63,772 nucleotides of DNA from Cytophagaceae bacterium (GTDB taxonomy: Bacteria; Bacteroidota; Bacteroidia; Cytophagales; Spirosomataceae): the NCBI GenBank assembly GCA_947450365.1, contig CANFVE010000015.1, forward strand, positions 1 through 63,772. The letters are read 5' to 3'. Below are positions 42,148-53,250 of this stretch, piece by piece. Numbering within the stretch: the stretch's first letter is position 1; the number at the start of each line of letters is the position of its first letter. The translations under genes and the position numbers were made by a program. The notes beneath the pieces were generated by a model. The model worked only from the letters and a program-made list of their open reading frames with translations. It did no database searches and was not told the origin of the DNA.

Positions 42148-43668
42148 ATGTCAGTAAAAAAAATCCAATCTGCCCTTATTTCAGTTTATTATAAAGACGG
42201 TTTAGCGCCAATCATTCAACAATTACATCAAGCCGGAGTGACCCTTTATTCCACCGGTGGCACGCAAACATTCATCGAAGAATTAGGCATTCCCGTGATC
42301 CGGGTAGAGGATTTGACAGGTTATCCCTCCATTTTCGGAGGTCGGGTAAAAACATTGCATCCGAAGGTTTTTGGTGGCATTCTGTATCGCCGGGATTTGC
42401 CTGAAGATGTAGCCGTGGCCCAACAATACGAAATCCCCGCACTCGATTTAGTGATGGTGGATTTATATCCTTTTGAAGAAACTGTGGCCTCGGGTGCCTC
42501 AGACGAAGATATTATCGAGAAAATCGATATCGGTGGTATTTCGCTCATCCGCGGAGCTGCCAAAAATTTCCAAGACGTGCTAATCGTTTCTTCTCGGGAT
42601 CAATACCAAGAAGTGATTGACATATTCAATCAAAATGGTGCTGGAACGACATTGGAAAAACGACGTTCCTTTGCCCAAAAAGCATTTCACGTTTCCTCGC
42701 ATTATGATGGTGCTATTCAGCGCTATTTCGCTGGAGAGGCGGCGGATTTGACTCAATTCAAAAGCTTGCCGGAACATGGATTGCGTTATGGCGAGAATCC
42801 ACATCAAAAAGGTACATTCTACGGCGATTTAAACGCCCTGTTTGATAAATTACACGGAAAGGAATTGTCGTATAATAATTTAGTTGATGTCGACGCCTGT
42901 CTGTCTTTATTAGACGAGTTCGAAGAAACGGCTTTCGTGATCATTAAACATATGAATGCTTGTGGCGTGGCGACGGGACAAAGTGTCAAAGAAGCCTACG
43001 ATAAAGCACTTTCTTGCGACCCGATTTCAGCTTTTGGTGGTGTTTTAGCGACCAATGGAATCGTGGATCAAGTAGCTGCCGAATCGATCAATCCATTGTT
43101 TTGCGAAATCTTAATTGCGCCTTCGTTTACGGAAGAGGCATTGGAGATTTTGAAAACGAAGAAAAATCGAATTTTATTGAAACGAAATGCCCAAGAGTTT
43201 CCCAAGGTGATGTTTAAGACCTTGTTGAACGGCGTATTGGAACAAGACAAAGATTTGGCGATGGAAGGCGTAGCCGATTTCAAAACGGTGACGAAGCGCG
43301 TTCCGACCGACGAGCAAAAGCGTGCCCTCGCCTTTGCCCTAAAAATTTGTAAGCATACGAAATCCAATACGATTATTTTGGCCAATGACGGTCAATTATT
43401 AGCCTCTGGCGTGGGACAAACCTCCCGCGTAGATGCCCTGAAACAAGCGATTGATAAAGCCAAGGAATTTGGCTTTGATTTACAAGGCTCGGTGATGGCA
43501 TCGGACGCATTTTTTCCATTCCCTGACTGCGTAGAAATCGCCGGAAATGCCGGAATTGTGGCCGTAACACAGCCTGGCGGCTCGATCAAAGATCAGGATT
43601 CAATCGATTATTGCGATGCGCATGATTTGGCCATGGTGATGACCGGAATTCGCCATTTTAAACACTAA
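42148..43668 (+). CDS. purH: Bifunctional AICAR transformylase/IMP cyclohydrolase
   Basis: A 506-residue enzyme for the last two steps of IMP synthesis. The N-terminal IMP cyclohydrolase (MGS-like) domain covers about 1-195 (STGGTQTFIEELGIPVIRVEDLTGYPSIFGGRVKTLHPK). The C-terminal transformylase domain follows, with LRYGENPHQKG, KHMNACGVATG (catalytic Lys-His region) and the C-terminal GSIKDQDSIDYCDAHDLAMVMTGIRHFKH end, which is nearly invariant in PurH. Length fits the family. It has its own promoter upstream and stands alone before gyrB. Cytoplasmic. No anomaly. Confidence 0.98.
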   Translation: MSVKKIQSALISVYYKDGLAPIIQQLHQAGVTLYSTGGTQTFIEELGIPVIRVEDLTGYPSIFGGRVKTLHPKVFGGILYRRDLPEDVAVAQQYEIPALDLVMVDLYPFEETVASGASDEDIIEKIDIGGISLIRGAAKNFQDVLIVSSRDQYQEVIDIFNQNGAGTTLEKRRSFAQKAFHVSSHYDGAIQRYFAGEAADLTQFKSLPEHGLRYGENPHQKGTFYGDLNALFDKLHGKELSYNNLVDVDACLSLLDEFEETAFVIIKHMNACGVATGQSVKEAYDKALSCDPISAFGGVLATNGIVDQVAAESINPLFCEILIAPSFTEEALEILKTKKNRILLKRNAQEFPKVMFKTLLNGVLEQDKDLAMEGVADFKTVTKRVPTDEQKRALAFALKICKHTKSNTIILANDGQLLASGVGQTSRVDALKQAIDKAKEFGFDLQGSVMASDAFFPFPDCVEIAGNAGIVAVTQPGGSIKDQDSIDYCDAHDLAMVMTGIRHFKH

Positions 43669-43793
43669 AATTTTTACCAAAAATTGTTAGCGTTTGCGCG
43701 GAAAAATCCTTATTTTTAAACATTAAATTCAAAAATTTTAACGGAGGAATTTTTCAAAGAGAATAATCGTCCAATTAACTTATTTTCAAATAA

Positions 43794-45767
<1,974 letters not shown>

Positions 45768-45770
45768 CGT

Positions 45771-45989
45771 ATGGTTTTTGATTTTAAATCCTATCACCTG
45801 CGGGGCATTCACGCAGAAACGGAGGAAGAAAAACGCCACATAAATCAGGAATTGAAGAATCTTTATGATTCCTTAACGCCTGAGGAAAAACAACGATTTA
45901 ATTTGGAACTTCAAACCTTCCTAATGACCGAAGTGGGCCGATTAGGCTCTGATTATGAGGCCATTAAGAATCAAATTCCAAACGAATAA
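45771..45989 (+). CDS. Small conserved-looking cytoplasmic protein of unknown function
   Basis: A 72-residue acidic/basic mixed protein with no signal peptide or membrane segment. It reads as two or three helices (EEEKRHINQELKNLYDSL, PEEKQRFNLELQTFLMTEV, LGSDYEAIKNQ). It sits 3 bases after gyrB and 3 bases before ppk1, so it is almost surely translated and co-transcribed with both. I do not recognise a family. The tight placement between two large, well-known genes and regular codon use favour a real gene; a role in gyrase or polyphosphate biology is only guesswork. Confidence 0.75.
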   Translation: MVFDFKSYHLRGIHAETEEEKRHINQELKNLYDSLTPEEKQRFNLELQTFLMTEVGRLGSDYEAIKNQIPNE

Positions 45990-45992
45990 ATA

Positions 45993-48278
45993 ATGAGTGA
46001 TTCGCACAAACCTTCGAATTCTTCCCATGACAAAGATTCTCACACTGGGAATCTTTTGTCATTCCTAAAGCCCAAAAATTGGAAAATTAATTTGGTGGCT
46101 CCGCGTGACTCTGCCCGGAAAATGGAAAAGTCCATGCAGAAATCGCAGGATATTATTTCCAAAGCTAAATTCATTTCCCGGGATTTATCATGGTTGAAAT
46201 TCGATGAGCGTGTACTCGATCAAGCCCGCGACCAATCCCGCAGCTTGTTCGATCGACTTAAATTTTTAGCGATTACCGCCTCGAACCTCGATGAGTTTTT
46301 TACGATTCGTATTGGTTCTTTGTACAATTACATTGATTTTGGAAAAGAGCGGACTGACTATTCTGGCTTGCGGGAGGTACCTTTTAAACAGACCTTAATC
46401 TCGTCTGCCCAGGAATTTAGTAAGGAGAAGCACCGCTTGTTTGTGGACGAAATTCTTCCTCAATTCCCAGAAAATGGACTTCAATTAGCCAAATTGTCTG
46501 ATTTAAGTGCGGAAGAATTGTCGGATGTCGAAACCTATTTTAACCGGACGATTTACCCGATGTTAACCCCAATGGTGTTTGACCATACGCATACGTTCCC
46601 AAGTTTATTGGCCAAAACATTGATTTTTGGGGTGGTAACGGTAGGGCATTCTGATAAAAAAGGTCATAAGGGCAAAACAGAAAAAGATCATAAAATTTCG
46701 TTTGTTCAAATTCCGCTGAATTTAGCTCGGTTTTATGTAATTGAGCGGGAAGATTTGGTGGTCTTTTTGCCGATCGAGGAACTCATTCGCCATTCCTTGC
46801 AAGTGCTGTATCGAAATGTCGAAATTGAATCGACCACCTTGTTCCGGATTACGCGCAATGGAGATTTTGATGTTGTGGAACATGAGGATACGGAAACGGA
46901 TTTTGTAGATGAGATTAAGAAAAAAATCAAGGATCGTCGGCTAGGTCGTGTCACGCGGGTGGAGGTAGAGCAGGAGCATTCCGAATTTTTATTGGGTGAA
47001 ATGCTGAAACGTTGGTCGCTTGAAAAGTCGGATATTTTCGTCAAACAATCCATTTTGGATTTTACTTGTTTCTGGCAAATCTTAAAGCATTCTGATTTTA
47101 AAGGTAAAATGGCGGTAAATCCGCCGGTAGTACCTCCGTTGGGATTGAAATCTGTGCATATTGGGGATATTTTTGAGACGATGAAGCGGGGTGATATTTT
47201 GTTGCACCATCCCTATAATAATTTTGAGCCGGTGATTCAGTTGCTCGAACAAGCGGCCGACGACCCGAATGTCCTGGCGATTAAAATTACTTTATACCGA
47301 ATTTCGAAGAATTCTCGGATTTCCAATGCCCTTTTTCGGGCGGCGGAACAAGGAAAACACGTCTCGGTTTTATTTGAGGTAAAGGCGCGGTTTGATGAAG
47401 AAAATAACATCAAAGAGGCAACTCGCCTGCAAAAAGCGGGATGTTTTGTGATTTATGGAATTCCAGGTCTGAAGACGCATACGAAATTATTGCAGGTGAT
47501 TCGAAATGAAGGTTCACATGTGATGAGTTATGCGCATTTATCTTCGGGAAATTACAATGAAGACACGGCGAAATTATATACGGATTTGGGGCTTTTGACC
47601 ACCGATACGCGGATTACACAAGATATTGCGGAGTTTTTTAATGTAATTACGGGGCATTCGATGCCGACTCACTACGAGCATTTGATTACCGCCCCGCGTG
47701 ACATGCGGAATCGACTGATTGACATGATTCAAACTGAAATGGATAATCATAAGTCGGGAAAAACGGCGGGGATTTGTTGGAAAATCAACTCGCTCCAAGA
47801 TACCCTGACCATGGAAGCCTTGTATCGGGCGTCACAGGCAGGTGTGCCGGTGCTTTTGATAATCCGAGGGATTTGTTGCTTACGGCCTCAGCGCAAAGGA
47901 TTGTCGGAAAATATTTACATCAAATCGATCGTCGGAAATTATTTAGAGCATACCCGAATTTATTATTTCCACAATGAAGGGGATCCGAAGGTTTATGGCG
48001 GTTCGGCAGATGTGATGGTGCGGAGTTTTGACCGACGGATAGAATCCTTATTTGAACTCGTGAATTCACGAGCAAAAAATTTGGCCATTACAATTTTAAA
48101 TTGGAATTTGCGGGATACGGTAAATTCCTACGAAATGCAAGAGGATGGAAATTATTGGAAAGTAGAAAGCGATGAGCCTTTTGATATTCATCAGGAATTT
48201 TACCACATCAAAGAAGAAGATTTGGTCGAAGAAATTCCGTTTGATCAATATACGTTTACCTTGGAGACAAGAAATTAA
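45993..48278 (+). CDS. ppk1: Polyphosphate kinase 1
   Basis: A 761-residue enzyme. A charged N-terminal extension of about 55 residues (Ser/His/Lys-rich) precedes the N domain FISRDLSWLKFDERVLDQA, then TASNLDEFFTIRIGSL. The catalytic region has KARFDEENNIKEA, the autophosphorylated His in GLKTHTKLLQV, SSGNYNEDTAKLYTD and LEHTRIYYFHNEG (second conserved His). PPK1 makes polyphosphate from ATP reversibly. It is 3 bases after the small gene at 45771, in a run gyrB, small gene, ppk1, transporter, dnaG. The length is above the usual 690-720 because of the N-terminal extension; an internal start would shorten it, but no stronger one is apparent. Confidence 0.97.
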   Translation: MSDSHKPSNSSHDKDSHTGNLLSFLKPKNWKINLVAPRDSARKMEKSMQKSQDIISKAKFISRDLSWLKFDERVLDQARDQSRSLFDRLKFLAITASNLDEFFTIRIGSLYNYIDFGKERTDYSGLREVPFKQTLISSAQEFSKEKHRLFVDEILPQFPENGLQLAKLSDLSAEELSDVETYFNRTIYPMLTPMVFDHTHTFPSLLAKTLIFGVVTVGHSDKKGHKGKTEKDHKISFVQIPLNLARFYVIEREDLVVFLPIEELIRHSLQVLYRNVEIESTTLFRITRNGDFDVVEHEDTETDFVDEIKKKIKDRRLGRVTRVEVEQEHSEFLLGEMLKRWSLEKSDIFVKQSILDFTCFWQILKHSDFKGKMAVNPPVVPPLGLKSVHIGDIFETMKRGDILLHHPYNNFEPVIQLLEQAADDPNVLAIKITLYRISKNSRISNALFRAAEQGKHVSVLFEVKARFDEENNIKEATRLQKAGCFVIYGIPGLKTHTKLLQVIRNEGSHVMSYAHLSSGNYNEDTAKLYTDLGLLTTDTRITQDIAEFFNVITGHSMPTHYEHLITAPRDMRNRLIDMIQTEMDNHKSGKTAGICWKINSLQDTLTMEALYRASQAGVPVLLIIRGICCLRPQRKGLSENIYIKSIVGNYLEHTRIYYFHNEGDPKVYGGSADVMVRSFDRRIESLFELVNSRAKNLAITILNWNLRDTVNSYEMQEDGNYWKVESDEPFDIHQEFYHIKEEDLVEEIPFDQYTFTLETRN

Positions 48279-48299
48279 GTTTTACACCAACAACCCAAC

Positions 48300-49538
48300 A
48301 TGGAAAGATTTACTGGTTTATTAGGCATTATACTCATTTTAGGCGTTTCATTTATCATGTCGAATAACCGAAAAGCGATTAATTACCGTACCGTGGGCGT
48401 CGGTTTATTACTCCAAGTTTCCCTCGCCGTCTTTATTTTGAAGACGGATTTAGGCCAACAAATCTTCCAATGGCTCGGTGATTCCATCAATACGCTCTTA
48501 GGTCAAGCCGATAAAGGCGCCCAATTTGTCTTCGGTTCCCTCGTGGATCGTCCGCTCATGGCCAAGGCCTTTGGACCCGGAAACGAATATATTTTCTTTT
48601 TCAAAGTCGTTCCCACCATCATTTTTGTGGCTGTGTTAGTCAACATGTTTTATCATTTGGGGGTATTGCAACGGGTAGTTTCAGGCCTTGGGAAAGGCGT
48701 TCACTGGCTCATGGGCGTGAGTGGGGCGGAGGCATTGTCGAATGTGGCGTCCACCTTTGTGGGCCAAGTAGAGGCACAGATCATGATCAAACCCTACCTA
48801 AAAAATATGACCAACTCTGAGTTGATGGCTTCCATGACGGGTTCATTTGCCTGTATCGCAGGCGGGGTGATGGCGGTTTATATTTCCTTGGGTGTACCGG
48901 CGGCCTATTTATTGGCTGCGAGTTTGATGGCGGCACCTGGGGCTTTGGTGATTTCCAAAATCATGTTTCCGGAAACGGAGAAGTCGGAAACGGAAGGTGT
49001 GGTTAAAATGGAAGTGACCAAAACGCATGCCAATTTAGTGGATGCGATTGCTGCGGGTGCAAGTGAGGGATTGAAAGTAGGGTTAAATGTGATCGCGATG
49101 TTGATCGGATTTATTGCCCTAATCGCCTTGGTGGATTTAGGTTTGGGCCATATCGGTTCCTGGGTCAATATGCCTAGTTTATCGATGAATTTGATTCTGG
49201 GTAAATTATTTTCAGTGTTTGCTTTTGCTATGGGGGTTCCTGCGGTGGATGTGGAAGTGGCAGGTGCGTTGATGGGCAAGAAAATGGTCGTGAATGAGTT
49301 TGTGGCCTATTTAGACATGGTGAAATTGAAAGGTACATTGAGCCCCAAAACGATTGCCATTACGAGTTTTGCTTTATGTGGTTTTGCGAATTTTTCATCG
49401 GTGGCGATTCAAATCGGTGGCATTGGGGAATTGGCACCGTCACGTCGCTCAGATTTAGCGAAATTAGGTTTTAAGGCATTAATTGCCGGAACCTTGGCCA
49501 GTTATTTATCAGCAACTTTAGCTGGATTATTATTGTAA
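48300..49538 (+). CDS. Concentrative nucleoside transporter (NupC/CNT family)
   Basis: A 412-residue membrane protein with about ten hydrophobic segments. The CNT signature GVSGAEALSNVASTFVGQVEAQIMIKPYL (nucleoside- and sodium/proton-binding residues), SMTGSFACIAGGVMAVYISLGVP and the late TSFALCGFANFSSVAIQIGGIGELAP motif are clear. These proteins bring in nucleosides with sodium or protons. The gene is 21 bases after ppk1 and ends one base before the dnaG start, so it is part of the same transcription unit. A nucleoside importer beside primase and purH-gyrB fits nucleotide supply, although the grouping may be incidental. Confidence 0.95.
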   Translation: MERFTGLLGIILILGVSFIMSNNRKAINYRTVGVGLLLQVSLAVFILKTDLGQQIFQWLGDSINTLLGQADKGAQFVFGSLVDRPLMAKAFGPGNEYIFFFKVVPTIIFVAVLVNMFYHLGVLQRVVSGLGKGVHWLMGVSGAEALSNVASTFVGQVEAQIMIKPYLKNMTNSELMASMTGSFACIAGGVMAVYISLGVPAAYLLAASLMAAPGALVISKIMFPETEKSETEGVVKMEVTKTHANLVDAIAAGASEGLKVGLNVIAMLIGFIALIALVDLGLGHIGSWVNMPSLSMNLILGKLFSVFAFAMGVPAVDVEVAGALMGKKMVVNEFVAYLDMVKLKGTLSPKTIAITSFALCGFANFSSVAIQIGGIGELAPSRRSDLAKLGFKALIAGTLASYLSATLAGLLL

Positions 49539-49539
49539 T

Positions 49540-51504
49540 ATGCGCATAGATCCCGAAACCGTCGAGCGAATCAAGCAAACGGCTGCGGTGGCAGACGTGA
49601 TCGGGGATTATGTAAGTGTTAAGAAAAAAGGGGCTAATTTTTGGGCTTGTTGTCCTTTCCATGGCGAAAAAACACCTTCCTTTTCCATTTCCCCGAGTAA
49701 AGGGATTTACAAATGTTTTGGTTGCGGCAAAGCCGGCGATTCCGTCCGTTTTATCATGGACATCGAAGGCCTCGGGTACGGAGAAGCGCTTCGCCATTTA
49801 GCGAAAAAATACGGCATCGACATCCAGGAGGAGGAAATGACAGATGATCAGCTACTTCGTCAAAACGAACGGGAAAGTCTTTTGATCATTTTGGAATACG
49901 CCAAAACTTATTTCAAAGGCCAATTACACGACTCCGAAGAAGGAAAATCCATTGCTTGGCCTTATTTTAAAGAACGCGGTTTTTCTGAAGCCACCTTACA
50001 AGCCTTTGATTTAGGTTATAGCCCGGAAGCATGGGATGCCTTTTTGAAAGCAGCGCTCAAACAAGGTTTTTCGCAAGAAATCATCGAAAAGGCGGGCCTT
50101 GTCACCCAAAAAAATGACGAGGGAAAAGTATATGACCGTTTTCGAAATCGGGTTATTTTTCCGATTCACAATGTGTCGGGTAAAACAATCGCATTCGGTG
50201 CGCGGATTTTACGCAATGACCCAAAGTCCAATCAGGCCAAATACCTAAATTCCCCTGAAACCGAAGTTTACCATAAATCATCCAGTCTTTACGGCATTTT
50301 TCAAGCGAAAAATGAAATCCGAAAATTGGATGTTTGCTATTTGGTGGAAGGCTATACGGATGTGATTTCCTTGCATCAAGCGGGAATTCACAATGTAGTA
50401 GCCTCGTCGGGAACGTCTTTGACCGTCGAACAAATTCGCCTCATCGGCCGATTCACCCAACACGTCACCGTCCTCTATGATGGCGATTCTGCCGGGATTA
50501 AAGCCGCCTTGAGGGGAATGGACTTGATTTTGGAAGAAGGTTTACAGGTGAATTTGGTGGTTTTCCCCGAGGGACAGGATCCTGATAGTTATGTTCGGAA
50601 GATCGGCAGCGAGGCTTTTATCGAATACATTAAGGAGCATGCGAAAGATGTGATTTCCTTTCAGGCCAATTTGTTTTTAAAAGAAGCGGGCGATGATCCG
50701 TTTAAACGGGCGGAGTTGATAAAAGAGATGGTGCAAAGTATTTCGAAGATTCCGGATGCGATTCAGCGAAGTCTGTTTATTCAAAAAACAGCATCCATGA
50801 TGCGCTTGGAGGAAGAGGTGTTGTTGGCCGAAATGAACAAAATTCACCTCAAAAATCTGAAACAGAAAGGTGGATCTGTTCAAATACCTGGGCAGGTAAG
50901 TCCGCAGGATTATCAAGAAATTCGGCAGTTGATCGAGCCGACGGCCCAACCGGAAACGCCAACTCAGCAAAATTTAGCCTATTACCAAGAATCGGAATGC
51001 ATACGTTTGTTGATTAATTTTGGTCATTTGGAAATCAATCCCGAAAAGGCGCCTGGGGTGACGTTGACCCATTATTTAATTGATGAGTTGGATGGCGTAC
51101 ATTTCCAGGTTCCCTTGTTTAATCAAATCATGGCGATTTGTAAAGAGGTATTCCAACAAGGCAATAATCCGAAATCCGATTTTTACTTGCATCATGCCAA
51201 TGAAGAAATTCAGCGCTTTGCCATTGATTGTTCCTCCGATAAACATAATTTGTCGAGCACTTGGAAGGATAAACATGACATTCGGGTGACGATGGAACAT
51301 GATATGCTGGAGGATTTGGCATTCAAAAATGTACTACGCCTGCGTAAGGTGTATAATGACCAAAAACTGCAAGAGTCCTTGGATTTGATGGCGAATTTTC
51401 AAGGAGATGCGTCTGAAATGAATGAATTGTTGTTGAATTTCATCCATTTAAAAGAAGTTCAAAAAAATATTTCCCAAGAATTAGGTACCGTAATTGAAAA
51501 ATGA
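49540..51504 (+). CDS. dnaG: DNA primase
   Basis: A 654-residue primase. The N-terminal CHC2 zinc-binding domain is CCPFHGEKTPSFSISPSKGIYKCFGCGKAGD (residues about 38-68), followed by the RNA-polymerase domain with KAGLVTQKNDEGKVYDRFRNRVIFPIHN, the TOPRIM motifs CYLVEGYTDVISLHQAG and VLYDGDSAGIKAALRG, and FPEGQDPDSYV. The C-terminal 250 residues are a helical helicase-binding-type domain of lower conservation. It makes RNA primers for DNA replication. Start is ATG one base after the transporter stop; no other choice needed. No truncation. Confidence 0.97.
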   Translation: MRIDPETVERIKQTAAVADVIGDYVSVKKKGANFWACCPFHGEKTPSFSISPSKGIYKCFGCGKAGDSVRFIMDIEGLGYGEALRHLAKKYGIDIQEEEMTDDQLLRQNERESLLIILEYAKTYFKGQLHDSEEGKSIAWPYFKERGFSEATLQAFDLGYSPEAWDAFLKAALKQGFSQEIIEKAGLVTQKNDEGKVYDRFRNRVIFPIHNVSGKTIAFGARILRNDPKSNQAKYLNSPETEVYHKSSSLYGIFQAKNEIRKLDVCYLVEGYTDVISLHQAGIHNVVASSGTSLTVEQIRLIGRFTQHVTVLYDGDSAGIKAALRGMDLILEEGLQVNLVVFPEGQDPDSYVRKIGSEAFIEYIKEHAKDVISFQANLFLKEAGDDPFKRAELIKEMVQSISKIPDAIQRSLFIQKTASMMRLEEEVLLAEMNKIHLKNLKQKGGSVQIPGQVSPQDYQEIRQLIEPTAQPETPTQQNLAYYQESECIRLLINFGHLEINPEKAPGVTLTHYLIDELDGVHFQVPLFNQIMAICKEVFQQGNNPKSDFYLHHANEEIQRFAIDCSSDKHNLSSTWKDKHDIRVTMEHDMLEDLAFKNVLRLRKVYNDQKLQESLDLMANFQGDASEMNELLLNFIHLKEVQKNISQELGTVIEK

Positions 51505-51506
51505 CC

Positions 51507-51514
51507 TAATTTTG
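51507..51514 (+). promoter_or_regulatory. -7 box TAATTTTG before the small secreted-protein gene
   Basis: Perfect TAnnTTTG match directly after the dnaG stop, 16 bases before the ATG at 51531. No clear -33 at the normal distance. Confidence 0.35.
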
Positions 51515-51530
51515 TGTCATTCGAATTTTA

Positions 51531-52052
51531 ATGAAAAAGATTCTATCCATATTGCTATTCTTTATTCTCCTGTATCAGGCGGGAGGGTTTGCGTTGCAAT
51601 ATTTGGCTCCTATGGAATCTGAAGCTATTCCGATGGATGGAAATGCGGAAACGATGGTTGTTAAAATTCCGATTTCATTACCTTATCAAACGGATTGGGA
51701 GACACCGCGTGAGGCAGAAGGAGAGTTGAGAAAAGGGGATGAGTTCTACCAAATGGTGGACCAAAAGATGGAAAATGATACGCTCTATACGACGATCGTA
51801 GCGGATCAAAATGCTCGTGATCGATTTTTTGATTTGGCGAATCAGGTGTCTGAGCACTTATCGGATCAACCAGAAAAAGCGCCTGCCAAATCAAAATTAA
51901 TTCAATCGCTCGTGAAGGAATATTGTTCCTCGAAGGATGTTTGGTTTTTTTATATTGTCGAATGGCCTGGTAAATCCATTTTAACGGACCATCCTGTTCT
52001 AGCTCCGATTTCCTTTTCGGGTGCTTTAGATTCCCCTCCCCAGCATAGTTAA
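51531..52052 (+). CDS. Membrane-anchored or secreted protein of unknown function
   Basis: A 173-residue protein beginning with a hydrophobic segment MKKILSILLFFILLYQAGGFALQYL that can be a signal anchor or signal peptide. The rest is hydrophilic and mixed alpha/beta: MVVKIPISLPYQTDWETPREAEGELRKGDEFYQMVDQKMENDTLYTTIV, a charged middle, and KSKLIQSLVKEYCSSKD near the end. I recognise no family or catalytic motif. The gene lies between dnaG and a beta-barrel operon, with its own -7-like box. The single Cys and lack of a lipobox give no further hint. A real gene by length, signal sequence and placement; function unknown. Confidence 0.75.
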   Translation: MKKILSILLFFILLYQAGGFALQYLAPMESEAIPMDGNAETMVVKIPISLPYQTDWETPREAEGELRKGDEFYQMVDQKMENDTLYTTIVADQNARDRFFDLANQVSEHLSDQPEKAPAKSKLIQSLVKEYCSSKDVWFFYIVEWPGKSILTDHPVLAPISFSGALDSPPQHS

Positions 52053-52127
52053 TTTTTACGGATTCAATTGTAATGCATATCGCTTGGCGATGATGCGTTT
52101 ATTTGTTGTATTTAAAAATTAACTTCC

Positions 52128-53228
52128 ATGAAAAATTTCATATTAACATTCCTATTTTTAGGAACATTTTCTTCTTTCGTTTACAGTCAAGGTTGTGTGG
52201 CCGTTCGCCATATGTCCTGTTCCGTAGGTACTGGCGCGAATGCCAATTCCATGATGCACCCTGGCCAATGGCAAGTATCCATGGGCTTTCGTTCCTTACA
52301 TTCCTTTAAACATTATATCGGTGCGGATTACCAACCCGCACGTGAAGCCGCTGGAAACAATGTTATCAATGATACGCAGGGTTTTGATTTAGGGGTGACC
52401 TATTCGGTCACAGATCGATTTTCCATCAGTGCAAATATTCCCTTCACATTCAATGATCGTTCATCTATGTATGAGCACTACGGCAATGCGGTGGCTGGAA
52501 ATCCGCTGCAATTGCGGTTTTCCACAAAAGCCAATGGATTTGGGGATGCACGTTTAACAGCTTCTTATTGGATGTTAGACCCAATCAAACACATGAAAGG
52601 AAATTTTTCCGTGGGTTTAGGGATTAAATTGCCAACGGGAGATTGGAATGTCCAAGATCAATTTCATCGTCGGAAATCCGATGGGACCGATTATACGATT
52701 CCCAAAGCGGTGGATCAATCGATTCAATTGGGTGATGGGGGAGTAGGAATTAATTTGGAAATTCAGGGGTATCAACAATTGTTCTCACGAACTTCTTTAT
52801 ACTACAATGGATTCTATATGTCCAATCCGAAAAATGTGAATTCGGCTTCTAATGTTGCATCAGATAAAGCTGTAACTGATGAAATGGTTCATTACATGTC
52901 CGTTGCTGATCAATATGCCGGCCGCGTGGGATTGAATTATGCCTTAGCTCCGAAAGCGGGAATAGGTGCAACCTTGGGTGCGCGGATTGAGGGCATTCCC
53001 GCTTACGATTTACTTGGGGATAGCGATGGGTTCCGTCGGCCAGGTTTTATCTTTTCCATCGAACCAGGGATCAGTTATTCCACCGCTAAAAATACATTTT
53101 TTGTTTCGGTGCCTGTGGCGACTCAGCGGAATCGAATCAAATCCGCCAATGACTGGGTAACTGGAAAACATGGCGATGCGGCGTTTTCTGATTACTTCAT
53201 TTCGGCGACGGTGACACACCGGTTTTAA
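52128..53228 (+). CDS. Putative outer-membrane beta-barrel (meta-pathway/transporter-like)
   Basis: A 366-residue protein with a signal peptide (cleavage near VYSQ) and repeated amphipathic strands ending in FISATVTHRF; the terminal Phe is typical of outer-membrane barrels. Strands such as GFDLGVTYSVTDRFSISANIPFTFNDRSS, FGDARLTASYWML, FSVGLGIKLPTGDWN resemble the phenol-meta-pathway/transporter-like barrel families (MetA_deg-type). The mature N-terminus has two cysteines (GCVAVRHMSCS) that could bind metal or form a disulfide. It starts an apparent operon with another barrel gene 22 bases downstream and a PAP2 phosphatase/haloperoxidase-like gene. A near-perfect inverted repeat lies 32-53 bases upstream. 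The transported compound is unknown. Confidence 0.78.
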   Translation: MKNFILTFLFLGTFSSFVYSQGCVAVRHMSCSVGTGANANSMMHPGQWQVSMGFRSLHSFKHYIGADYQPAREAAGNNVINDTQGFDLGVTYSVTDRFSISANIPFTFNDRSSMYEHYGNAVAGNPLQLRFSTKANGFGDARLTASYWMLDPIKHMKGNFSVGLGIKLPTGDWNVQDQFHRRKSDGTDYTIPKAVDQSIQLGDGGVGINLEIQGYQQLFSRTSLYYNGFYMSNPKNVNSASNVASDKAVTDEMVHYMSVADQYAGRVGLNYALAPKAGIGATLGARIEGIPAYDLLGDSDGFRRPGFIFSIEPGISYSTAKNTFFVSVPVATQRNRIKSANDWVTGKHGDAAFSDYFISATVTHRF

Positions 53229-53250
53229 TTCAATTTAACTGGAAAATCCG

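Noticed and set aside
43669-43685. AATTTTT-ACC-AAAAATT hairpin after purH
   Set aside because: A-T only, too weak to claim as a terminator.
52075-52096. Near-palindrome around ATCGC-TTG-GCGAT before the first beta-barrel gene
   Set aside because: One bulged base and no clear promoter alignment; not strong enough for a separate regulatory call.
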